Origin: Avibacterium volantium
GTDB taxonomy: Bacteria; Pseudomonadota; Gammaproteobacteria; Enterobacterales; Pasteurellaceae
Reading direction: 5' to 3'
NCBI RefSeq assembly: GCF_900635775.1
Contig: NZ_LR134167.1
Span: 1,521,001-1,585,000, forward strand
DNA length: 64,000 nucleotides
The position numbers and the translations under genes are program-made. This document shows, piece by piece, positions 9,889 to 19,876 of this stretch. The stretch's first letter is position 1, and each line of letters begins with the position of its first letter. Under the pieces are notes generated by a model, which had not been told where the DNA came from, made no database searches, and worked only from the letters and a program-made list of their open reading frames with translations.

Positions 9889-11772
9889 TTACATTACTAA
9901 ACGGCGAAGGTCGCTTAATACGCCATTGATGAAGGTGATAAATCTTGCACCGTCTGCCCCATCGATCACACGGTGATCGTAAGAGAGCGATAATGGTAAC
10001 ATTAAGCGTGGGGTGAATTCTTTACCGTTCCACACTGGTGTCATTTCAGATTTAGACACACCTAAAATAGCCACTTCTGGCGCATTCACGATTGGGGTAA
10101 ATTGTGTACCGCCAATACCGCCTAGGCTTGAAATGGTGAAACAACCACCTTGCATATCAGATGCGGTTAATTTACCTGCACGTGCTTTTTTCGAGATTTC
10201 GGCTAATTCACGTGAAAGCTCGATGATGCCTTTTTTGTTTACATCTTTAAATACAGGCACAACTAAGCCGTTTGGTGTATCTACCGCTACACCAATGTTG
10301 ATGTATTTTTTCAAGATCAAGCTTTGTGCATCTTCAGATAATGAGCTATTAAAGCGTGGGTAAGCTTCTAAGGCTTTCGCTACCGCTTTCATAATAAACA
10401 CAAGTGGGGTGATTTTTACATCAAGTTTTTGTTTTTCCGCAAGCACATTTTGCTCTTTACGGAATTGCTCTAAATCTGTGATGTCTGCTTTATCCCATTG
10501 TGTTACGTGTGGAATCATTACCCAGTTACGGTGTAAGTTTGCACCAGAGATTTTTTGGATACGGCCTAATTCAACTTGTTCTACTTCACCGAATTTGCTG
10601 AAGTCCACTTTCGGCCAAGGGAGTAAGCCTAAACCTGCACCATTCGCTGCACCTGTTGATGCTGCAGATACAGAACCGCTTTCTACCGCTTTCACCGCGG
10701 CTTTCACATAGGCTTGAACGTCTTCTTTCAGGATACGACCTTTACGGCCTGTTCCTTTCACTTTATCTAGGTTTACCCCAAACTCACGAGCTAAACGGCG
10801 AACCACAGGGGTTGCGTGAGCAAAACTTGCACTTGCTGTAACTTCTGCTTGGTTAGCAGGCTGCGCTGATTGTACTGGCGCAGCAGGTGCTGCCGCTTGA
10901 GTTTGTGCAGGTGCTGTCGCTGCTGGTTGAGCCGCTGGGGCTGCTGCAGGTGCTGAACCCGCTACTTCAAAACGCATAATTAATGAACCAGTTGAAACTT
11001 TATCCCCTGATTTCACTAAGATTTCTTTCACTACACCGGCAAATGGTGCAGGAACTTCCATTGAAGCTTTGTCGCCCTCAACAGTGATTAATGATTGCTC
11101 TTCAGAAACGCTATCCCCCACAGCAACCATAATTTCAGTTACGTTTACTTCATCACCGCCAATATCTGGAACGTGAACATCTTGTACGCCACCAGATACT
11201 GCTGCAGGTGCTGCTGGTGCTTCAGCAGCTGGCGCTGCGGCAGTGGTTTCAAATTTCATCACTAATGAACCCGTTGAAACTTTATCACCTACTTTGATAA
11301 GAATTTCTTTTACCACACCAGCCACAGGTGCAGGCACTTCCATAGAAGCTTTATCGCCTTCTACGTTTAAGATAGATTGCTCTTCTGCAACGCTATCGCC
11401 TACGTTTACTAAAATTTCAGTTACGTTTACTTCATCGCCACCGATATCTGGAACGTGAATTTCAATCACAGAACCACCCGCACTTTGCGGTGCTGCTGGT
11501 GCTGCAGCTTTTTCTTCAGCGGCAGGTGCTGGTGCAGCTGCTGCCCCTTCTAAAATAAACATTGGTGTACCAGTTGAAACTTTATCGCCAACTTTTACTA
11601 ATACTTCTTTAATTACACCAGCTTCTGGTGAAGGTACTTCCATTGATGCTTTATCGCCTTCAACATTAATTACTGATTGATCAACTTCAACCGTGTCACC
11701 TGCTTTTACCATTACTTCGGTAACGGTTACTTCATCGCCACCAATATCTGGAATTTGAATTTCTTTAGCCAT
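9889..11772 (-). CDS. aceF: Pyruvate dehydrogenase E2, dihydrolipoyl acetyltransferase
   Basis: 627 residues. Three tandem lipoyl domains, each with the lipoylation motif GDKASMEV (first Lys at residue 41, the others about 103 residues apart), are joined by Ala/Pro-rich flexible linkers. A peripheral E3/E1-binding domain ([27 protein letters not shown], about 325-355) and the catalytic core with [13 protein letters not shown] follow. It transfers acetyl groups to CoA and forms the core of the complex. Three lipoyl domains match the E. coli layout. The DNA of the three domains is similar enough to act as direct repeats (about 10.98-11.77 kb). The gene lies 51 bases after aceE. Confidence 0.97.
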   Translation of the reverse strand: MAKEIQIPDIGGDEVTVTEVMVKAGDTVEVDQSVINVEGDKASMEVPSPEAGVIKEVLVKVGDKVSTGTPMFILEGAAAAPAPAAEEKAAAPAAPQSAGGSVIEIHVPDIGGDEVNVTEILVNVGDSVAEEQSILNVEGDKASMEVPAPVAGVVKEILIKVGDKVSTGSLVMKFETTAAAPAAEAPAAPAAVSGGVQDVHVPDIGGDEVNVTEIMVAVGDSVSEEQSLITVEGDKASMEVPAPFAGVVKEILVKSGDKVSTGSLIMRFEVAGSAPAAAPAAQPAATAPAQTQAAAPAAPVQSAQPANQAEVTASASFAHATPVVRRLAREFGVNLDKVKGTGRKGRILKEDVQAYVKAAVKAVESGSVSAASTGAANGAGLGLLPWPKVDFSKFGEVEQVELGRIQKISGANLHRNWVMIPHVTQWDKADITDLEQFRKEQNVLAEKQKLDVKITPLVFIMKAVAKALEAYPRFNSSLSEDAQSLILKKYINIGVAVDTPNGLVVPVFKDVNKKGIIELSRELAEISKKARAGKLTASDMQGGCFTISSLGGIGGTQFTPIVNAPEVAILGVSKSEMTPVWNGKEFTPRLMLPLSLSYDHRVIDGADGARFITFINGVLSDLRRLVM

Positions 11773-11823
11773 TTTCTTTTTTCCTCAAAACTCCCCCTAC
11801 CAAAGCAAGGGGAGCGATGTTAA

Positions 11824-14487
11824 TTATGCGTAAAGTGGGTTAATTTTATCTGCATCAATGCCATATTTTGCAATTGCATCTGCAACCACTTTCTTGTCAA
11901 AGATACCTTGTTTAACAAGCTCAGTTAATGCTGCGATTACCACATAATGTGCATTCACTTCAAAATGCTCGCGTAAGTTTTCACGGCTATCTGAACGACC
12001 AAAACCGTCAGTACCTAAAACGCGATAGCTTTGCGCTGGAACAAATGCACGCACTTGTTCAGCATAAAGTTTGATGTAATCTGTTGCAGCCACCGCTGGC
12101 GCATCATTCATCACTTGAGCAATGTATGCTGTTCTTGGCTCAGCTTCAGGGTGTAATAAGTTCCAACGTTCTACATCAGCACCATCACGCGCTACTTCAG
12201 TAAATGAAGTTACGCTATATACATCAGAAGTTACGCCGAAATCATCTGCAAGTAATTTCGCTGCTTCACGAACGTGGCGTAAAATCGCACCAGAACCTAA
12301 TAATTGAACTTTACCTTTACCTTGGCCAGTTACCGTTTCGAATTTATAGATACCTTTACGGATACCTTCTTCTGCACCTTTTGGCATTGCTGGTTGGTCA
12401 TAAGTTTCGTTTAAGGTTGTGATGTAGTAGTACACATCTTCTTGTTCTGGCCCGTACATACGGCGAACACCGTCTTGGATAATCACTGGTACTTCAAAGG
12501 CGAAAGCTGGATCATAAGAGATACAGTTTGGAATTACCGCTGATTGAATATGGCTTTGGCCATCTTCGTGTTGTAAACCTTCACCGTTCAATGTTGTACG
12601 GCCTGATGTACCACCGATCATAAAGCCACGCGCACGTTGGTCGCCTGCTAACCACATTAAATCGCCTACACGTTGGAAACCAAACATTGAGTAATACACA
12701 AAGAATGGAATCATTGGAACGTTGTTTGTGCTGTAAGAAGTTGCTGCGGCAATCCAAGACGCTGTTGCACCTTGTTCGTTAATGCCTTCTTGTAACACTT
12801 GACCATCAATGGCTTCACGATAGTAAGAAACTTGTTCGCGATCTTGCGGGGTGTAGTTTTGTCCGTGTGGGTTATAAATACCGATTTGACGGAATAAACC
12901 TTCCATACCGAAAGTACGCGCTTCGTCTGCGATAATTGGCACAATGTGTTTGCCCACAGATTTATTTTTCAACAATACGTTTAATGAACGAACAAACGCC
13001 ATTGTGGTTGAAATTGGGCGAGATTGTGCTTCAAATAATTGCGCAAACTCTTCTAACGCTGGCACTTCAAGTTCGTGAGTAAAGCGCGGCGCACGGGTTG
13101 GTAAATAACCATTTAATGCTTGACGGCGCTCGTGAAGATATTTGTACTCTTCTGAACCTTCTTCAAACTTGATGTATGGTAATTTCTCAATATCTTCATC
13201 AGATACCGCAATATTGAAACGATCACGAACGTGTTTAACACCCGACATATCCATTTTCTTAACTTGGTGAGCGATGTTTTTACCTTCAGCGGCATCACCC
13301 ATACCATAACCTTTGATGGTTTTCACAAGCAATACAACTGGTTTGTCTTTAACTTGTTTTGCTTTATTGAATGCAGCGAAAACTTTTAATGGATCGTGAC
13401 CACCACGGTTTAATGCCCAAATTTCATCATCTGTCATTTCTGCCACTAAGGCTTCAGTTTCAGGGTAACGACCAAAGAAGTGTTTGCGTACATAAGCACC
13501 ATCTTTTGCTTTGAAGGTTTGATAGTCGCCATCAACCACTTCCATCATTAATTGTAATAATTTGCCTGACGTATCACGTTGTAATAAACGATCCCAACGG
13601 CGACCCCAAACAACTTTGATCACTTCCCAGCCACAACCGTTAAATTGTGCTTCTAATTCTTGGATAATTTTACCGTTACCTGTTACTGGACCGTCTAAAC
13701 GTTGTAAGTTACAGTTGATCACGAAAACAAGGTTATCTAATTTTTCACGCGCTGCGAAAGCAAGACCACCACGAGATTCTACTTCGTCCATTTCGCCATC
13801 ACCTAAGAATGCGTAAACGGTTTGATCTGCAGTGTCTTTCAAGCCACGGTTATGTAAGTATTTTAAGAAACGTGCTTGATAAATAGCATTCAATGGCCCA
13901 AGACCCATTGATACTGTAGGGAATTGCCAGAATTCAGGCATTAATTTAGGGTGTGGGTAAGAAGAAAGGCCTTTTCCGTGAACTTCTTGACGGAAATTAT
14001 CTAATTGCTCTTCAGTTAAACGACCTTCAACGAAAGCACGCGCATAAATTCCCGGAGAAATATGACCTTGGAAGAAAACTAAGTCGCCGCCATTTTTTTC
14101 GGTACGCGCTTTAAAGAAATGGTTGAAACAAACTTCATAGATTGTCGCAGAAGATTGGAAAGATGACATATGGCCGCCAAGCTCTAAATCTTTCTTAGAA
14201 GCTCTTAATACCATCATAATTGCATTCCAACGAATCGCACTACGAATACGGCGCTCAAGATCTAAATTACCTGGATAGTTCGGCTCTTCTTCAACAGGGA
14301 TAGTATTAATATAATCTGTGGTAACACCTGTTGGTAAAGATACTGAATTTGCACGAGCGTGCTGCATTAATTGCTCAATAATAAACTGTGCTCTTTCAAC
14401 ACCTTCTTCACGAATTACTGAATCGATCGCCAATAACCAATCATTGGTTTCGACTGGATCTACGTCATTTCTTAACATTTCTGACAT
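11824..14487 (-). CDS. aceE: Pyruvate dehydrogenase E1 component (homodimeric type)
   Basis: 887 residues, equal to E. coli AceE. The thiamine-diphosphate motif is visible as GDGEMDEVESRGGLAFA...NCNLQRLDGPV. It decarboxylates pyruvate and reductively acetylates E2 lipoyl groups, feeding acetyl-CoA to the TCA cycle. It is the first gene of the operon. The start follows AAGGAAAAG. A clear promoter and two ArcA-like direct repeats lie upstream. Unlike E. coli, no pdhR gene precedes it; the next gene upstream on the same strand is crr, separated by a terminator-like hairpin. Confidence 0.97.
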   Translation of the reverse strand: MSEMLRNDVDPVETNDWLLAIDSVIREEGVERAQFIIEQLMQHARANSVSLPTGVTTDYINTIPVEEEPNYPGNLDLERRIRSAIRWNAIMMVLRASKKDLELGGHMSSFQSSATIYEVCFNHFFKARTEKNGGDLVFFQGHISPGIYARAFVEGRLTEEQLDNFRQEVHGKGLSSYPHPKLMPEFWQFPTVSMGLGPLNAIYQARFLKYLHNRGLKDTADQTVYAFLGDGEMDEVESRGGLAFAAREKLDNLVFVINCNLQRLDGPVTGNGKIIQELEAQFNGCGWEVIKVVWGRRWDRLLQRDTSGKLLQLMMEVVDGDYQTFKAKDGAYVRKHFFGRYPETEALVAEMTDDEIWALNRGGHDPLKVFAAFNKAKQVKDKPVVLLVKTIKGYGMGDAAEGKNIAHQVKKMDMSGVKHVRDRFNIAVSDEDIEKLPYIKFEEGSEEYKYLHERRQALNGYLPTRAPRFTHELEVPALEEFAQLFEAQSRPISTTMAFVRSLNVLLKNKSVGKHIVPIIADEARTFGMEGLFRQIGIYNPHGQNYTPQDREQVSYYREAIDGQVLQEGINEQGATASWIAAATSYSTNNVPMIPFFVYYSMFGFQRVGDLMWLAGDQRARGFMIGGTSGRTTLNGEGLQHEDGQSHIQSAVIPNCISYDPAFAFEVPVIIQDGVRRMYGPEQEDVYYYITTLNETYDQPAMPKGAEEGIRKGIYKFETVTGQGKGKVQLLGSGAILRHVREAAKLLADDFGVTSDVYSVTSFTEVARDGADVERWNLLHPEAEPRTAYIAQVMNDAPAVAATDYIKLYAEQVRAFVPAQSYRVLGTDGFGRSDSRENLREHFEVNAHYVVIAALTELVKQGIFDKKVVADAIAKYGIDADKINPLYA

Positions 14488-14503
14488 AGTCTTTTCCTTA
14501 TTT

Positions 14504-14520
14504 GTTAAGTTGAAGTTAAG
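14504..14520. promoter_or_regulatory. ArcA-like direct repeat in the aceE leader
   Basis: GTTAAG-N5-GTTAAG (forward strand) has the 11-bp period of ArcA-P sites. It lies just upstream of the aceE ribosome site. Read on the reverse strand it also fits CTTAA-N6-CTTAA, the QseB pattern, so the protein partner is ambiguous. Confidence 0.4.
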
Positions 14521-14577
14521 TTCAATTTCTAGACGAAACTGAACAACGAATGGATAACTAATACCTATATCTAGGCT

Positions 14578-14606
14578 ATTTTACAACTATTAAAACCCGT
14601 TTACAA
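14578..14606 (-). promoter_or_regulatory. Probable aceE promoter
   Basis: On the reverse strand, -35 TTGTAA (14606-14601) and -10 TAAAAT (14583-14578) are separated by exactly 17 bases. This gives a leader of about 85 bases before aceE. Confidence 0.6.
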
Positions 14607-14615
14607 ATATTTAAC
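14600..14615 (-). promoter_or_regulatory. ArcA-like site overlapping the aceE -35
   Basis: On the reverse strand, GTTAA-ATATTT-GTAAA matches the ArcA direct-repeat pattern (GTTAA, 11-bp period, one mismatch in the second half). It covers the -35 hexamer, a position suited to anaerobic repression of pyruvate dehydrogenase as known in enteric bacteria. Confidence 0.5.
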
Positions 14616-14709
14616 AAAATTTATAAAAAGTATAAGATTCTTTGAAAAATACACTAAATAATCACCGCACTTTTCAAAAATCATCTACCAAAATAAAGTT
14701 ATTTATAAC

Positions 14710-14748
14710 AAAAAACCCATTCTACTGAACCAATAGAATGGGTTTTTT
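14710..14748 (-). terminator. Terminator of ptsH-ptsI-crr
   Basis: A 15-bp stem, AAAAAACCCATTCTA and its complement, with a 9-base loop, starts 12 bases after the crr stop codon on the reverse strand and ends in a T run. It separates the pts operon from the aceE promoter. Confidence 0.88.
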
Positions 14749-14760
14749 TAATAAGATGAT

Positions 14761-15261
14761 TTATTTTTTCACCACAAGAACAACTGATTCGCCAGCAACA
14801 ACTTCGCCTGTCTTTTTCTCAATATGGCTAATTTCATCCATATTAGAAATCACTACAGGGGTAAGCACTGATTTTGCTTTGGCTTCAAGTAATTCTAAAT
14901 CTAATTCAATAATGGTATCACCACGTTTAACGGTTTGACCTTCTTCAGCAACGCGTCTGAAACCTTCACCTTTTAATTCAACGGTATCAATACCAAAGTG
15001 AACGAATAATTCCACACCATCGGTAGATTCCATTGAGAAAGCGTGATTGGTTTCAAAGATTTTACCTACAACACCATCAACAGGGGCTACAAGTTTGTTA
15101 CCTGTTGGGCGAATTGCAATACCATCACCAACAATTTTTTCTGAGAAAACAACATCTGGTACATCTTCAATGTTCACAATATCACCTGAAAGCGGTGCAT
15201 AAATCTCTACTTCAACGGTTTTATTGCTTTTTGAACCAAATAATTTATCAAAAAAACCCAT
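14761..15261 (-). CDS. crr: PTS glucose-specific enzyme IIA (EIIA-Glc)
   Basis: 166 residues. The active-site histidines are His73 (TNHAFSMES) and His88 ([10 protein letters not shown]), equivalent to His75 and His90 of E. coli. It accepts phosphate from HPr. In enteric bacteria its phosphorylated form stimulates adenylate cyclase and its free form blocks non-PTS permeases, so it links the pts operon to the CRP sites seen elsewhere in this window. It is the last gene of ptsH-ptsI-crr, 62 bases after ptsI. No membrane EIIBC gene is in the window. Confidence 0.97.
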   Translation of the reverse strand: MGFFDKLFGSKSNKTVEVEIYAPLSGDIVNIEDVPDVVFSEKIVGDGIAIRPTGNKLVAPVDGVVGKIFETNHAFSMESTDGVELFVHFGIDTVELKGEGFRRVAEEGQTVKRGDTIIELDLELLEAKAKSVLTPVVISNMDEISHIEKKTGEVVAGESVVLVVKK

Positions 15262-15323
15262 TTTTAGTCTCCTACTAAGTGAATGTTTGGGCTATTCTAG
15301 CCCAAAACTTGAATAATTGGTAT

Positions 15324-17051
15324 CTAGTTTAACGCATTTTCTGCTAAAAAGTCTGCAACCAATTTTTCAATATCTGCTGCTGTTGGCTGTTCGAGCGCTT
15401 TATCAGCAAGCAATTTCGCATCTTGATAGTTTACATTGCGGATTAATTTTTTAATTCTTGGCACTGAAATTGCACTCATACTAAACTCGTCTAAGCCCAT
15501 ACCAAGTAGCAATAAGGTTGCTCTTTCATCACCCGCTAGCTCACCACACATACCTGTCCATTTACCTTCGGCGTGGGAAGCATCAATCACCTGTTTGATT
15601 AAGCTCAATACAGATGGGGTCATTGGGTTATATAAATGAGAAATTAATTCGTTACCACGATCCACCGCAAGAGTATATTGGGTTAAATCGTTTGTACCAA
15701 TACTGAAGAAATCCACTTCTTTCGCTAAGAATTTCGCATTCACAGCCGCTGACGGGGTTTCCACCATCACACCAATTTGAATGTTCTCGTCAAAAGCCTT
15801 GCCTTCATTGCGTAGCTGCGCTTTTAATACTTCAATTTCTGCTTTTAGTGTACGAATTTCTTCCACAGAAATAATCATTGGGAACATAACAGCCAATTTA
15901 CCGAAAGCTGATGCTCTTAATACTGCTCTTAATTGCGCGTGTAAAATTTCTTTACGATCTAGGGCAATACGAATAGCACGCCAGCCTAAGAATGGATTCA
16001 TTTCTTTTGGTAGATTTAAGTAAGGTAACTCTTTATCACCACCAATATCCATTGTTCTTAATACCACTAAACGGCCATTCATCGCTTCAACAACTTCTTT
16101 ATAAGCGATAAATTGTTCTTCTTCCGTTGGAAGCTGATCGCGATCCATAAATAAGAATTCTGTACGATATAAGCCTACGCCTTCCGCACCGTTACGATCT
16201 GCCCCTTCCACATCGCGAATTGTACCAATGTTTGCTACCACATCAACGCGATGACCGTCTAAAGTGAGCGCTGGCAGATCTTTCAATTTCGCTAATTCAG
16301 CTTTTTCTTCGGCTAATTGTGCTTCTAACGCTTTTAAGCGATCGATTTCTTCTTGGCTTGGATTCACATAAACACGATTATTCACCGCATCAAGAATTAA
16401 GAAATCGCCTGTATTCACTTGCTGAGTAACAGTGTTTGTCCCCACAATCGCTGGCAATTCTAATGAACGTGCCATAATTGAAGTATGAGAAGTTCTGCCA
16501 CCAATATCAGTAATAAAACCAAGCACTTTATCAAGGTTAAGCTGCGCGGTTTCTGATGGCGTTAAGTCATAAGCAACAAGAATAGCCTCTTCGTTGATCT
16601 CACCAAGATCAACAATGTGCATACCTAAAATATTCTTGATTAAGCGATTACCAATATCACGAATATCCCCTGCACGCTCTTTTAAATATTCGTCATCAAT
16701 TTCTGACAACATTGCCACTTGCTGATCAATAATCGTGCTTGCAGCAACGCCAGCATTTACTTTATTAGAACGTAAATAATCAATGATTTCTTCTTCTAAT
16801 TCCTCATCTTCCAAAATCATTAAATGGCCTTCAAAGATTGCCGCTTTATCTTCACCTAATGAAGCATAAGCACGATCTTTAATTGCGGTTAATTGCTCAA
16901 CGGCTGCATTACGTCCTTGATAAAAACGTGCAACCTCAGCTTCAACTTGATCGTCTTGAATTTTTTGCGTATCAAGTACGATTTTTTCTTCTTTTAAAAC
17001 AAGTGCTTTACCGAAAACAATGCCGGGGGATGCTGGAATACCTGAAATCAT
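15324..17051 (-). CDS. ptsI: PTS enzyme I (phosphoenolpyruvate-protein phosphotransferase)
   Basis: 575 residues, identical in length to E. coli enzyme I. The phosphorylated histidine is His189 in [13 protein letters not shown]. The PEP-binding barrel follows with [18 protein letters not shown] and, near the C-terminus, GMCGELAGD, which carries the catalytic Cys. It takes phosphate from PEP and passes it to HPr, driving all PTS sugar uptake. It lies 98 bases after ptsH, and the order ptsH-ptsI-crr is the enterobacterial one. Confidence 0.98.
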   Translation of the reverse strand: MISGIPASPGIVFGKALVLKEEKIVLDTQKIQDDQVEAEVARFYQGRNAAVEQLTAIKDRAYASLGEDKAAIFEGHLMILEDEELEEEIIDYLRSNKVNAGVAASTIIDQQVAMLSEIDDEYLKERAGDIRDIGNRLIKNILGMHIVDLGEINEEAILVAYDLTPSETAQLNLDKVLGFITDIGGRTSHTSIMARSLELPAIVGTNTVTQQVNTGDFLILDAVNNRVYVNPSQEEIDRLKALEAQLAEEKAELAKLKDLPALTLDGHRVDVVANIGTIRDVEGADRNGAEGVGLYRTEFLFMDRDQLPTEEEQFIAYKEVVEAMNGRLVVLRTMDIGGDKELPYLNLPKEMNPFLGWRAIRIALDRKEILHAQLRAVLRASAFGKLAVMFPMIISVEEIRTLKAEIEVLKAQLRNEGKAFDENIQIGVMVETPSAAVNAKFLAKEVDFFSIGTNDLTQYTLAVDRGNELISHLYNPMTPSVLSLIKQVIDASHAEGKWTGMCGELAGDERATLLLLGMGLDEFSMSAISVPRIKKLIRNVNYQDAKLLADKALEQPTAADIEKLVADFLAENALN

Positions 17052-17149
17052 AGTGACCTTCCGAACTAATAATTAAATCTGGCTATAAATAGAACAATAG
17101 CCACAAACAGACTTTCCTTTGAAAGTGAAATTTGTGGCTAATGGTATGA

Positions 17150-17407
17150 TTACTCTAATGTAGGAATTAAAGCGACTAAATGATCTACTGCTTTTTGCTC
17201 ATCTTCGCCTTCAGCAGAAATGGTGATCACCGTTCCTTGTGTTAAACCTAAAGTTTGTAATTTAAAAAGGCTTTTTGCACTTGCACTTTTGCCACCAGAA
17301 GTTACAGTGATGTCAGAAGCAAAGGCTTTCGCTTCTTTTACAAACTGAGCCGCAGGGCGAGTATGTAAACCATTTGGAGCAATAATTTCAACATCTTTTG
17401 AGTACAT
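17150..17407 (-). CDS. ptsH: Phosphocarrier protein HPr
   Basis: 85 residues, the standard HPr length. The active-site His15 lies in NGLHTRPAA, and Ser46 in [12 protein letters not shown] occupies the place of the Gram-positive regulatory serine. It shuttles phosphate from enzyme I to the EIIA domains. It is the first gene of the pts operon. Its 220-base upstream region holds a near-consensus CRP site and a perfect 8-bp inverted repeat. Confidence 0.98.
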   Translation of the reverse strand: MYSKDVEIIAPNGLHTRPAAQFVKEAKAFASDITVTSGGKSASAKSLFKLQTLGLTQGTVITISAEGEDEQKAVDHLVALIPTLE

Positions 17408-17457
17408 AGTAAAATCCTCTTAATAATTGTTTGAGTATAAATCTTGATCTGAAACCA

Positions 17458-17476
17458 AACGGTAAAGATTACCGTT
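17458..17476. promoter_or_regulatory. Perfect inverted repeat in the ptsH leader
   Basis: AACGGTAA-AGA-TTACCGTT, an 8-bp perfect palindrome with a 3-base centre, lies 51 bases before the ptsH start. It could be an operator or an RNA hairpin in the untranslated leader. It does not match the E. coli Mlc or Cra consensus as I know them. Confidence 0.5.
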
Positions 17477-17564
17477 CAATTATGTATTTATTTCATCTCT
17501 AAAAATAAATCTTGAAATAGTATTCAACTTAACACAACAATAATCAACCCCAATCGCCACAAAA

Positions 17565-17580
17565 TTTGAACTAAGTCACA
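17565..17580 (-). promoter_or_regulatory. Probable CRP site upstream of ptsH
   Basis: On the reverse strand, TGTGA-CTTAGT-TCAAA matches 8 of the 10 consensus bases. It is 158 bases before ptsH, comparable with CRP control of the E. coli pts promoters. Confidence 0.55.
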
Positions 17581-17627
17581 AAAAAACACTTAAAGCGGCG
17601 TTTTTTTATTCGGTTATTAACCTTTAT

Positions 17628-18683
17628 TTAACCATTGTCCTGTGTGAAGAAGTGTCTATGCCCCTTTGTTTCAGATAAACTTTCAATTAAATTATGATAG
17701 TTTTTAAATCTTACGGGATCGATTTTTCCTTGCTCAACCGCTTCACGCAACGCACACCCCGGATCATTCAAATGTTTACAATCCCTAAATTTACAAGTGC
17801 CTAGCACATATTGAAATTCACGGTATCCTTTCGTAATTTGATCTGCGTCCAAATGCCATAAACCAAACTCACGAATCCCCGGTGAATCAATCAGATCGCC
17901 GCCTTGCGGTAAATGATAAAGACGAGAAGAGGTGGTGGTGTGGCGGCCTAATCCTGTTCCCTCGCTCACCGCACCAACCTGTGCATTCACATCAGGTAAA
18001 ATGCTGTTGATTAAACTGGATTTGCCTACCCCTGATTGCCCCACAAAAATGGACGTGCCTTGCGATAAAAGTGCGGTGAGATTTTGCATATTTTCGCCTG
18101 TTTTAGCAGAAATCATTAGTGTTTGATAGCCAATTTTTTCATAAACCTTAAGTTGTTTTTCCACTGCTGCACGCTGGGTTTCCGATAATAAATCAGCTTT
18201 ATTAATCACGATCACCGCAGGGATTTTCGCATTTTCACACACTACCAAATAGCGATCGACAATATTCCAAGACAACTCAGGCACCACTGCGGACACAATA
18301 ATAATGCGATCAATATTTGCCGCGATCACTTTTAAGCCATCGTAATAATCAGGGCGTGTAATTTCATTTTTACGTGGGTGAATGGCTTCAATTACACCGC
18401 TCACCCCTTGTAACTGCTCGCTGCCTTTACGCCACAGCACTCTGTCGCCAACCACTAAATTTGCCAAAGTGCGGCGTAAATTACAGCGGAAAATTTCACC
18501 TTGCTCATTTTCCACATCGGCGTGCAAAGAATAACGGGTTACCACTGTACCTTCTTGCGTTGGGCCAAGCATTTCATCTTGCCACTGAATATCATCATTT
18601 CTGGATTTGTGACGTTGTAATGTTTTTGCATTATTAGAACGAATTCTACGCTGCTGATTGTAAGTTAATTTTTGTTTGCTCAA
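17628..18683 (-). CDS. rsgA: Ribosome small subunit biogenesis GTPase RsgA
   Basis: 351 residues. An N-terminal OB-fold (about 60-110) precedes a circularly permuted GTPase domain: NKAD (G4) comes before the P-loop [10 protein letters not shown] (G1) and DSPG (G3). A C-terminal zinc site follows ([14 protein letters not shown]). It checks late maturation of the 30S subunit. It is divergent from orn, as in E. coli, with 80 bases between starts that include an uptake signal. An Arg/Lys-rich start ([20 protein letters not shown]) is typical of the family. Confidence 0.96.
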   Translation of the reverse strand: MSKQKLTYNQQRRIRSNNAKTLQRHKSRNDDIQWQDEMLGPTQEGTVVTRYSLHADVENEQGEIFRCNLRRTLANLVVGDRVLWRKGSEQLQGVSGVIEAIHPRKNEITRPDYYDGLKVIAANIDRIIIVSAVVPELSWNIVDRYLVVCENAKIPAVIVINKADLLSETQRAAVEKQLKVYEKIGYQTLMISAKTGENMQNLTALLSQGTSIFVGQSGVGKSSLINSILPDVNAQVGAVSEGTGLGRHTTTSSRLYHLPQGGDLIDSPGIREFGLWHLDADQITKGYREFQYVLGTCKFRDCKHLNDPGCALREAVEQGKIDPVRFKNYHNLIESLSETKGHRHFFTQDNG

Positions 18684-18763
18684 AGATAAATCCTTAAAGT
18701 GCGGTTGGTTTTCGGTTAAAATATTCTGAACTCATCAAAATAAAACTCACATAGGATACCCTA

Positions 18764-19312
18764 ATGCAATTAGATAAACAAAACCTTATTTGGATTGACT
18801 TAGAAATGACGGGCTTAGATCCCGAAAAAGAACGCATCATTGAAATTGCCACCATTGTAACCGATAAAGATCTCAATATTCTTGCAGAAGGCCCTGTGCT
18901 TGCTATTCATCAACCCGATAGCTTACTGGCAAAAATGAACGCTTGGTGTCAGAAAACCCATAGTGAAAATGGTTTAATTGAACGCGTAAAGCAAAGCAAA
19001 CTCACCGAACGTGCCGCGGAATTACAAACTTTAGATTTCCTAAAAAAATGGGTGCCTAAAGGTGCATCGCCAATTTGTGGCAACAGCGTTGCACAAGATA
19101 AACGCTTTTTATTCAAATATATGCCTGAACTCGCAGACTATTTTCATTATCGCCACCTTGATGTCAGCACCTTGAAAGAACTTGGATCGCGTTGGAATCC
19201 TGAAATGTTAAAAGGCTTTAGTAAAAAAAATACCCATCTTGCTTTAGATGATATTCGTGAATCTATTGCTGAGCTGGCTTATTATCGTGAGCATTTTATC
19301 AAAATGCCTTAG
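18764..19312 (+). CDS. orn: Oligoribonuclease
   Basis: 182 residues, against 181 in E. coli. It shows the DEDD(h) exonuclease motifs: IDLEMTGLD near the N-terminus, [10 protein letters not shown] in the middle, and the final HLALDDI. It degrades 2-5-nucleotide RNAs, including pGpG, in the cytoplasm and is often essential in gammaproteobacteria. It is divergent from rsgA and followed by the tRNA-Gly pair. Confidence 0.97.
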   Translation: MQLDKQNLIWIDLEMTGLDPEKERIIEIATIVTDKDLNILAEGPVLAIHQPDSLLAKMNAWCQKTHSENGLIERVKQSKLTERAAELQTLDFLKKWVPKGASPICGNSVAQDKRFLFKYMPELADYFHYRHLDVSTLKELGSRWNPEMLKGFSKKNTHLALDDIRESIAELAYYREHFIKMP

Positions 19313-19393
19313 CTTATTTATTGCTAGGAAATAGGAAAAATCTCGCTTTCTGATCAATAACTAAACAAGCAATCAAATTTTTTATAATTTTAC

Positions 19394-19421
19394 TTGCGGG
19401 CGTAAAAATTTTTCGTATAAT
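19394..19421 (+). promoter_or_regulatory. Promoter of the tRNA-Gly pair
   Basis: -35 TTGCGG (19394-19399), 16 bases, -10 TATAAT (19416-19421), then a GC-rich discriminator (ACGCCCCG). That discriminator is typical of stable-RNA promoters under stringent control. Confidence 0.75.
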
Positions 19422-19444
19422 ACGCCCCGTTCCTTACGGAATAT

Positions 19445-19520
<76 letters not shown>

Positions 19521-19535
19521 ATCTCCTTATCTCTT

Positions 19536-19611
19536 GCGGGAATAGCTCAGTTGGTAGAGCACAACCTTGCCAAGGTTGGGGTCGCGAGTTCGAGCCTCGT
19601 TTCCCGCTCCA
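19536..19611 (+). tRNA. tRNA-Gly (anticodon GCC), copy 2
   Basis: A 76-base near-identical copy 15 bases after the first and presumably cotranscribed. It differs by a paired change in the anticodon stem: position 28 G to A and position 42 C to T (stem CAACC/GGTTG), which keeps the stem fully paired. CCA is encoded. Confidence 0.95.
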
Positions 19612-19876
19612 AATTTTTCTAATATTTTATTAATTAGCAAACTTTTTCTATTTATCTTTTTTATTCTTTCTTATTATCTGCTTTTTACTAATGAAAAAGC
19701 GATAGCCAAAACTGAACATTTCAAATTAATATAGAAAAATATTTTTCTAGAAAAAACAAACAAAAAGAGAATAAAAGCAGAAAAAGAAAAGTGCGGTAGA
19801 AAAACGCCAAATTTTCCACCGCACTTTCTAGCTGATTAATATCGCCTTTTCACAAAATAACTTCTATATCAAAGGG
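19612..19876. other. Gene-free stretch between tRNA-Gly and topA
   Basis: 265 bases of very AT-rich sequence. Apart from the inverted uptake-signal terminator at 19788-19827 I see no gene or RNA in it. Confidence 0.6.
19788..19827. terminator. Inverted uptake-signal terminator after topA
   Basis: AAAGTGCGGT (19788-19797) and ACCGCACTTT (19818-19827) form a stem with additional A/T pairing inside. It lies 49 bases beyond the topA stop and may also stop readthrough from the tRNA genes. Confidence 0.65.

Noticed and set aside
10979..11772. Direct repeats in aceF as a possible mobile or recombination element
   Set aside because: They are the three lipoyl domains of the E2 subunit, a normal feature of this enzyme.
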